Shown here in pieces: positions 59,498 to 64,000 of a stretch of DNA of 64,000 nt. Both the position numbers and the translations under genes were made by a program. The DNA is from Actinoplanes nipponensis (GTDB lineage Bacteria; Actinomycetota; Actinomycetes; Mycobacteriales; Micromonosporaceae). The stretch spans positions 1 through 64,000 of the forward strand of contig NZ_BOMQ01000084.1 in the NCBI RefSeq assembly GCF_016862275.1, read 5' to 3'. The notes beneath the pieces were generated by a model, which was not told the origin of the DNA, ran no database searches, and saw nothing but the letters and a program-made list of their open reading frames with translations. Every line of letters starts with the position of its first letter. Positions within the stretch are counted from its first letter, which is position 1.

Positions 59498-59905
59498 TCA
59501 GCCGCCCGACCGGCCGGACTTGCCGGACGTGCCGCTGCCGCCCTTGCCGACGACGCTGGTCTTGACCGTGCCGTTGCTGATCCGGCCGGACGAGGGCAGC
59601 CCGAACGAGGAGCGCGCAGCCCGGTCGTTGTAGGCGAACTTGCTGCCGCCCGCGGGCAGCCGGTAGCCCACCGGGTAGCCGGAGCGGTAGCCGGACGAGT
59701 GCCAGATGAAGAAGCCGCCGCCACCGCCACCGCCGTCATCGTCGTCGCAGTAGTCCTCGTCGACCACGACGCCGTTGGCGTCGGCACAGTAGAAGCCCTC
59801 GTCCTGATAGTCGTTGTCGTTGTCGCACGCGGCTGCCCCGCCCGCGGCCAGCAGCAGGAACGTGCTGGTCAGCGACACGCTACGAGAGCTCATCCGTCGA
59901 TTCAC
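59498..59905 (-). CDS. YgiB-like lipoprotein or secreted protein
   Basis: 135 residues from the GTG used. N-terminal hydrophobic segment VSLTSTFLLLAAGGAAACDND with a cysteine in lipobox-like position, then an acidic Cys-containing part (YQDEGFYCADANGVVVDEDYC), a poly-Gly/Asp run, and a Gly/Ser-rich tail with YRSGYPVGYRLPAGGSKFA. Cys/acidic motifs resemble YgiB/DUF1190. GTG at 59905 has GGTGGAGAA upstream; ATG at 59893 is an alternative. It precedes the GspS-like ligase by 3 bases and is likely its partner. Confidence 0.8.
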   Translation of the reverse strand: MNRRMSSRSVSLTSTFLLLAAGGAAACDNDNDYQDEGFYCADANGVVVDEDYCDDDDGGGGGGGFFIWHSSGYRSGYPVGYRLPAGGSKFAYNDRAARSSFGLPSSGRISNGTVKTSVVGKGGSGTSGKSGRSGG

Positions 59906-59978
59906 TGTCGGCTTCTCCACCTTTCGGCCCGTCCGGCCCGCTGCTTCATGTGTAGCGCGCCCCGGCAAGCCGTGACGG

Positions 59979-60737
59979 CTAGTCGCGCGGACCGCCGGCC
60001 ACGTAGATCACCTGGCCGGAGACGAACCCCGCTCCTTCACTGACCAGGAAGGATACGGTGTTCGCCACGTCTTCGGGACGGCCCGCCCGGCCGACCGGGA
60101 TCTGGCTGATCGCCGCCTTCTGGAAGTCCGCGAAGTCGACGCCGACCCGGGCCGCGGTGGCGGCGGTCATATCGGTCACGATGAAGCCCGGGGCCACGGC
60201 GTTCGCGGTGATGCCGAAGCGGCCCAGCTCGATGGCGAGGGTCTTGGTGAAGCCCTGCAGGCCGGCCTTGGCGGCGGCGTAGTTGGCCTGGCCCCGGTTG
60301 CCCAGCGCCGAGGTGCTGGACAGGCTCACGATGCGGCCCCACTGGGCGTCGACCATGTGCTTCTGCACGGCCCGGCTGAACAGGAACGCGCCGCGCAGGT
60401 GGACCGCCATCACGGTCTCCCAGTCGTCGTCGCTCATCTTGAACAGCAGGTTGTCGCGCAGCACGCCGGCGTTGTTGACCAGCACCGTGGGCGCGCCCAA
60501 CTCGGCGGTGACCCGCTCGACGGCCGCCGCGACCTGGACCGCGTCGGAGACGTCGGCGCCGACGGCCAGGGCGGTGCCGCCGGCGTCGTGGATCGCGGTC
60601 ACCGTGTTCGCGCAGGCGCCCTCGTCCAGGTCGACGACCGCCACGGACATCCCGTCGGCGGCGAGCTTGCGCGCGGTCGCCTCGCCGATGCCGCGTGCGG
60701 CCCCGGTCACGATCGCTACCCGACTCGGCTGGGTCAT
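59979..60737 (-). CDS. 3-oxoacyl-ACP reductase-like SDR (FabG family)
   Basis: 252 residues. NADP motif TGAARGIGEA (11-20), NNAGVLRD, catalytic Ser in IVSLSSTSALG, YAAAK (Tyr-x3-Lys) and a C-terminal PEDVANTVSFLVSEGAGFVSGQVIYVAGG. A classical SDR of fatty-acid or polyketide metabolism. ATG with GGGAGG upstream; a GGGTTACCC-type palindrome lies 42-69 bases before the start. Confidence 0.93.
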   Translation of the reverse strand: MTQPSRVAIVTGAARGIGEATARKLAADGMSVAVVDLDEGACANTVTAIHDAGGTALAVGADVSDAVQVAAAVERVTAELGAPTVLVNNAGVLRDNLLFKMSDDDWETVMAVHLRGAFLFSRAVQKHMVDAQWGRIVSLSSTSALGNRGQANYAAAKAGLQGFTKTLAIELGRFGITANAVAPGFIVTDMTAATAARVGVDFADFQKAAISQIPVGRAGRPEDVANTVSFLVSEGAGFVSGQVIYVAGGPRD

Positions 60738-60778
60738 TGCTGGCCTCCCGCTTGATCTGTTACGCAGTCGGCCGACTC

Positions 60779-60806
60779 TAACCCAGGGGTTACCCGTGGG
60801 TTACCC
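60779..60806. promoter_or_regulatory. Candidate operator before the FabG-like gene
   Basis: TAACCC-AG-GGGTTA (60779-60792) is a perfect palindrome, and GGGTTACCC occurs twice, at 60787 and 60798, 11 bp apart. This resembles operators of TetR/GntR-type lipid regulators, but no regulator is adjacent. Confidence 0.5.
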
Positions 60807-60846
60807 GGCGGGGTCATCTTTCTGCATCACGGCTGCAAGTTTCCCG

Positions 60847-62493
60847 TCACGGCTTGCGGCACAGCCGGATCCAGCGGTATCCGTAACCGGCCACCGCCAG
60901 CTTGTCCAGCTTGCCGGGCTCGGCGTACTCCTGGTCGGCGAGCACGTCGTTGGGGAAGTCGGCCTCCGGGAACAGGCTGCTCAGGTCGACCACGCCGTCC
61001 TCCGGGGCCAGGTTGTGCAGGAAGACCATGGTGCCCGTGACGTCGTCCGCGCGGTGCACGAGCAGGCCCGACGGCGCTGGCACGTCCACGTGGGCGCAGC
61101 TGCCGCTGCCCACCTCGGGCGCCTCGCGCAGGGTCCGGATCATCCGCTCGAACCACGACAGCAGCGACCTGGTGTCGTGCCGCTGCAGGGTCGCGTTGAC
61201 CTTCTCGTAGCCGTACTCGCCGCCGGTGATGACCGGGCGCACGAGCTGACCGGCCGGGGCGGTCGAGAAGCCGCCGTTGGGGGCCATGTTCCACTGCATC
61301 GGGGTACGGATCGCGTCGCGGCCGTCCTGGGTGAGGTCGTCACCCATGCCCAGCTCCTCGCCGTACCGCAGCACCGGGGTGCCGCGCAGGCTGAACTGCA
61401 GCGCGTAGGCCAGCTCGATGCGCCGGCGGTCGCCGCCCAGCATCGGGGCCAGCCGGCGGCGGATGCCCCGGCCGTAGAGCTGCATGTTCTCGTCCGGGCC
61501 GAACTGGGCGAACACCTCGTTGCGCTGCTCGGCGGTGAGCCGGGACAGGTCCACCTCGTCGTGGTTGCGCAGGAACGTGGCCCACTGGCCGCCGTCCGGC
61601 AGCTTGGGCGTGTCGCGCAGCGCGTCGATGATCGCTTCCGGGTTGCCGCGGGCCAGCGCGAGCATCAGCCGGCCGTTGAGCATGAAGTCGAACAGCATGT
61701 GGATCCGGTTGGCCGAGCCGCCGGCGTCGCCGAAGAAGTCCTTGAGCTGCTCGGGCTCGACGTTGGCCTCGGCCAGCAGCACGGCGTCGCCCTGCCGCCA
61801 CTGGATGTGCTGGCGCAGCTCGCTGAGGAACTCCATGTCCTTGGGCGAGTTCGGGTTGCCCGGCTCGGTCTCCTCGATGATGAACGGCACCGCGTCCATC
61901 CGGAAGCCGGAGACGCCCAGCTGCAGCCAGAACGCGCAGATCTTCTTGATCTCCTCGCGGACCTCGGGGTTCTTGATGTTGAGGTCCGGCTGGAACTTGT
62001 AGAACCGGTGGTAGTACCAGAGCTTGGCGGTGCGGTCGTAGGTCCACGTCTCGGCCTGCTCGCCGGGGAACACCATGCCCTGGTGCCGGTCCTCCGGCTG
62101 GGCCTGCGACCACACGTACCAGTCGCGGTACGGCGAGTCCGGCGACGAGCGCGCGGACTGGAACCACGGGTGCTGGTCCGAGGTGTGGTTGACGACCAGG
62201 TCGATGATGACCCGGATGCCCCGGTCGCGGGCCTGGTGCACCAGCTCGGTGAAGTCGCCCAGGGAGCCGAGGCGGGGGTCGACGTTGTAGAAGTCGGCCA
62301 CGTCGTAGCCGTCGTCGCGGTTGGGCGTGGGGTGCACCGGGTTCAGCCACAGGCAGGTGATGCCCAGCCGGGCCAGGTAGTCCAGTCGCCCGATCATCCC
62401 CCTGATGTCGCCGACGCCGTCGCCGTTGGAGTCGGCGAACGTGTCGATGTCCGCGCAGTAAATGACGGCCTTCTCATACCACCGGTCGCTCAT
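60847..62493 (-). CDS. GH13 alpha-amylase-family enzyme (trehalose-synthase-like)
   Basis: 548 residues. (beta/alpha)8 glucosidase/transferase with catalytic Asp200 (GFRMDAVPF), Glu242 (LLAEANVEP) and Asp312 (FLRNHDEVD); early motifs DSNGDGVGDIRGMI and NPVHPTPNRDDGYDVADFYN match GH13 trehalose synthase/glucosidase relatives. The C-terminal part is shorter than in TreS, which is usually fused or paired with a maltokinase; no kinase is seen here. Substrate could be an alpha-glucan or maltose-like sugar. Its start overlaps the HTTM gene by 20 bp. Confidence 0.93.
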   Translation of the reverse strand: MSDRWYEKAVIYCADIDTFADSNGDGVGDIRGMIGRLDYLARLGITCLWLNPVHPTPNRDDGYDVADFYNVDPRLGSLGDFTELVHQARDRGIRVIIDLVVNHTSDQHPWFQSARSSPDSPYRDWYVWSQAQPEDRHQGMVFPGEQAETWTYDRTAKLWYYHRFYKFQPDLNIKNPEVREEIKKICAFWLQLGVSGFRMDAVPFIIEETEPGNPNSPKDMEFLSELRQHIQWRQGDAVLLAEANVEPEQLKDFFGDAGGSANRIHMLFDFMLNGRLMLALARGNPEAIIDALRDTPKLPDGGQWATFLRNHDEVDLSRLTAEQRNEVFAQFGPDENMQLYGRGIRRRLAPMLGGDRRRIELAYALQFSLRGTPVLRYGEELGMGDDLTQDGRDAIRTPMQWNMAPNGGFSTAPAGQLVRPVITGGEYGYEKVNATLQRHDTRSLLSWFERMIRTLREAPEVGSGSCAHVDVPAPSGLLVHRADDVTGTMVFLHNLAPEDGVVDLSSLFPEADFPNDVLADQEYAEPGKLDKLAVAGYGYRWIRLCRKP

Positions 62494-63346
62494 GGCCTCT
62501 TACTTGTCCCCGGCCCCGGTTCAGGAAACCCCGGGCCCACACCAGCGGGCGAACCTTCTCCAGCGCGAGGAAGCTGGTGATCGCGGCGAGGTGCGGCGCG
62601 AACGAGATGGTGATGGTCGCGAAGGTGACCAGATGGAACGAGTAGAAGAACGCCACCGCGTAGCCGCGAAGGCGCGGCCGCAGGACGAAGATCGCCGGGC
62701 TGGCCAGCTCGAACGCCATGATCCCGAACTGGGCCAGGATCAGCAGGTACGGCACCCCGGCGATCAGGTCGGCCAGCTCCGTGCCGCGCCGGATGATCGC
62801 CCGGGCCAGCACCGAGCTGGTCACCCAGTCGAGGCCGCCGAAGCGCAGCTTGGCCCAGGCCGCCAGGAAGTACGTGCACACGACCGCGAGCTGGGTGACC
62901 CGCAGCGCCCACCCGCCGGCCTCCGTGGCCCTCGGGTCGCCGTGCCGGGCCCGCCCCACGGTCGGCAGCGCGGCCAGCGCGACCAGCAGGCCGACCCGGT
63001 CGTGGTCGACCTTGCCGTAGCTCATCGCGATGATCATCCACTCGAAGTACAACGCGAAGACCGTCCAGCCGAGCAGCCGGGGCGCCCGCCCGGTGGCCGC
63101 CAGCAGCGTGACGGCCAGCAGCACCCAGAAGATCCCGTGCACCAGCAGCGGGGTCGGGGTGGGCAGGTGCAGCAGCCGGCCGACCAGCAGCGGCCGGTAC
63201 AGGTCGCCGGGGGTGCTGGCGTGGTGGCGGACCCAGGGGGTGAAGATCACCAGGTCGGCCGCGACGAAGAGGTAGATCAGCGTGCGGAACGCGGCGACCC
63301 GGCCGAGCGGCACCGGCTCGGTCAGCCAGCCGGTGACCCGGTTCAC
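62474..63346 (-). CDS. HTTM (vitamin K carboxylase-like) membrane protein
   Basis: 290 residues with about six TM segments. HTTM features: AFRTLIYLFVAADLVIFTPWV, VHHASTPGDLYRP-like region after the first segment, YFEWMIIAMSYGKVDHDRVGLLVALAALP, and FLAAWAKLRFGGLDW. GTG at 63346 overlaps the upstream gene stop (GTGA). The cytoplasmic C-terminal tail is basic. Families with this fold include sporulation-delaying and peptide-modifying proteins, but the substrate here is unknown. Overlaps the GH13 gene start by 20 bp. Confidence 0.87.
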   Translation of the reverse strand: MNRVTGWLTEPVPLGRVAAFRTLIYLFVAADLVIFTPWVRHHASTPGDLYRPLLVGRLLHLPTPTPLLVHGIFWVLLAVTLLAATGRAPRLLGWTVFALYFEWMIIAMSYGKVDHDRVGLLVALAALPTVGRARHGDPRATEAGGWALRVTQLAVVCTYFLAAWAKLRFGGLDWVTSSVLARAIIRRGTELADLIAGVPYLLILAQFGIMAFELASPAIFVLRPRLRGYAVAFFYSFHLVTFATITISFAPHLAAITSFLALEKVRPLVWARGFLNRGRGQVRGHERPVV

Positions 63347-63780
63347 GGCGCGGTCCAGGTGGCGATGATCTCGTCCCGGCTGGCGCCGGTGGGCCGGGAG
63401 TGTTCGATGCCCTCCCAGCGGATGACGATGCGCACGGTCCGCAGCGGCTCGGCGCCGGGGCTCTTCTCCGCGTACGCCGTGGCCAGCTGCCGCAGCCGGG
63501 CCGGGTCGTCGACATAGGTCTGCTGCTGGCCCTCGATCTCGGCGCGGCGCAGGCCGCTGTTGGCCTCGGTCAGCACGACTGTGCGGCCGGTGGAGTCGAC
63601 GCCCTCGACCCGGGTGTCGGGGGCGTCGGCGTCCGGGTCGGGCGCCGTGGCGTACATCCGGAACGGCCCGAACGGGAAGTCGTCGTCCTGCCCCCAGAAG
63701 GTGCCGAGCAGCAGCAGCACCGCTGCCACCACCGTCACGGCGACCCGGATCGCGCGCCCGCGCGTGCTCAACGTTTCCAT
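63343..63780 (-). CDS. Membrane-anchored hypothetical protein, HTTM partner
   Basis: 145 residues. TM or signal anchor at 9-28 (AIRVAVTVVAAVLLLLGTFWG), then a soluble extracytoplasmic domain with DDDFPFGPFRMYATAPDPDADAPDTRVEGVDSTGRTVVLTEANSGLRRAEIEGQQQTYVDD and a C-terminal RTVRIVIRWEGIEHS. Overlaps the HTTM start by 4 bases (GTGA), a pairing typical of HTTM operons. Function unknown. Confidence 0.83.
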   Translation of the reverse strand: METLSTRGRAIRVAVTVVAAVLLLLGTFWGQDDDFPFGPFRMYATAPDPDADAPDTRVEGVDSTGRTVVLTEANSGLRRAEIEGQQQTYVDDPARLRQLATAYAEKSPGAEPLRTVRIVIRWEGIEHSRPTGASRDEIIATWTAP

Positions 63781-63844
63781 CGCGCCGGGACACTACCGCC
63801 GCCGCGCCACCCCGGACCATCCCGGCGCGTCGCGGCGGCGGCGT

Positions 63845-64000
63845 TCACACGGACGGCGACTCCTCCGGGACCCGGCTCACCGTCACCCGGACGGTTTCCC
63901 GCAGGTGCAGCACAGCGGCGGCCAGGGCGAACGCCAGCAGCGGGACCCCGACCATCAGCAGCACGTCGACCACGACGATGCCGGGCGTCACGGACCGGGC
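63845..64000 (-). CDS. Partial membrane protein, C-terminal 51 residues
   Basis: The window cuts this gene; only the end is visible. It reads ARSVTPGIVVVDVLLMVG, a TM segment PLLAFALAAAVLHL and a basic/acidic tail RETVRVTVSRVPEESPSV before TGA. It looks like the last TM helix and cytoplasmic tail of a membrane protein. It may belong to the same operon as the HTTM pair. Identity cannot be inferred. Confidence 0.6.
   Translation of the reverse strand, partial: ARSVTPGIVVVDVLLMVGVPLLAFALAAAVLHLRETVRVTVSRVPEESPSV

Overview
The window is very GC-rich DNA (about 70 percent or more by eye) from an actinobacterium, most likely Micromonosporaceae (Actinoplanes-like). This rests on gene content: argS-lysA-hom-thrC-thrB-rho, an actinobacterial Rho with a long Arg/Asp/Gly insertion, SigK/RskA, DUF3105/DUF305 genes, paired HTH/MmyB-type regulators, frequent GTG starts and many leaderless starts. 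The genus is an inference.

Layout. 1-567: array of short alternating direct and inverted repeats, no gene. 568-5299: NO synthase oxygenase, rho, thrB (all minus). 5383-11985: an inserted block (repeat-tailed membrane protein, MFS exporter, RND exporter, divergent MarR) that splits thrB-rho from thrC-hom-lysA-argS (12068-17556). 17653-19253: DUF3105 and DUF305 genes and tRNA-Arg(CCG). 19254-25200: less GC-rich accessory patch with a 15-bp direct repeat around a small orphan gene, then a 1474-residue CHAT protease/P-loop NTPase/TPR protein and a small upstream partner. 25253-27729: MarR regulator, MmyB-like regulator and quinone oxidoreductase, linked by a shared palindromic operator. 27800-34999: membrane metallopeptidase pair, a second-type enolase, MBL hydrolase, membrane protein. 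35081-39652: secreted NlpC/P60-like protein with nine repeats, divergent from an XRE regulator/ImmA-IrrE peptidase/membrane protein triad. 39679-51912: housekeeping-accessory mix (SDR, Ser/Thr kinase, VOC proteins, beta-lactamase-like hydrolase, HxlR regulators, VanZ, YnfA, STAS). 51942-55765: SigK/RskA system with its fasciclin lipoprotein and a membrane molybdopterin oxidoreductase; two identical-architecture SigK promoters are visible. 55951-64000: small membrane proteins, Gfo/Idh oxidoreductase, a glutathionylspermidine-synthase-like/YgiB-like pair, FabG-like reductase, GH13 enzyme and HTTM membrane protein.

How the genes work together. argS-lysA-hom-thrC/thrB-rho supplies aspartate-family amino acids, arginyl-tRNA and transcription termination. 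SigK activates its own operon and the fasciclin lipoprotein through CCATCC-N15-CCGAAT, with RskA as the membrane anti-sigma factor. The MarR at 25253 probably represses itself and the quinone oxidoreductase through GCTTCG-N4-CGAAGC. The strongest candidates for little-described biology are the CHAT-STAND cassette (19973-24949), the XRE/peptidase/membrane triad (37306-39652) and the repeat array at 5-306.
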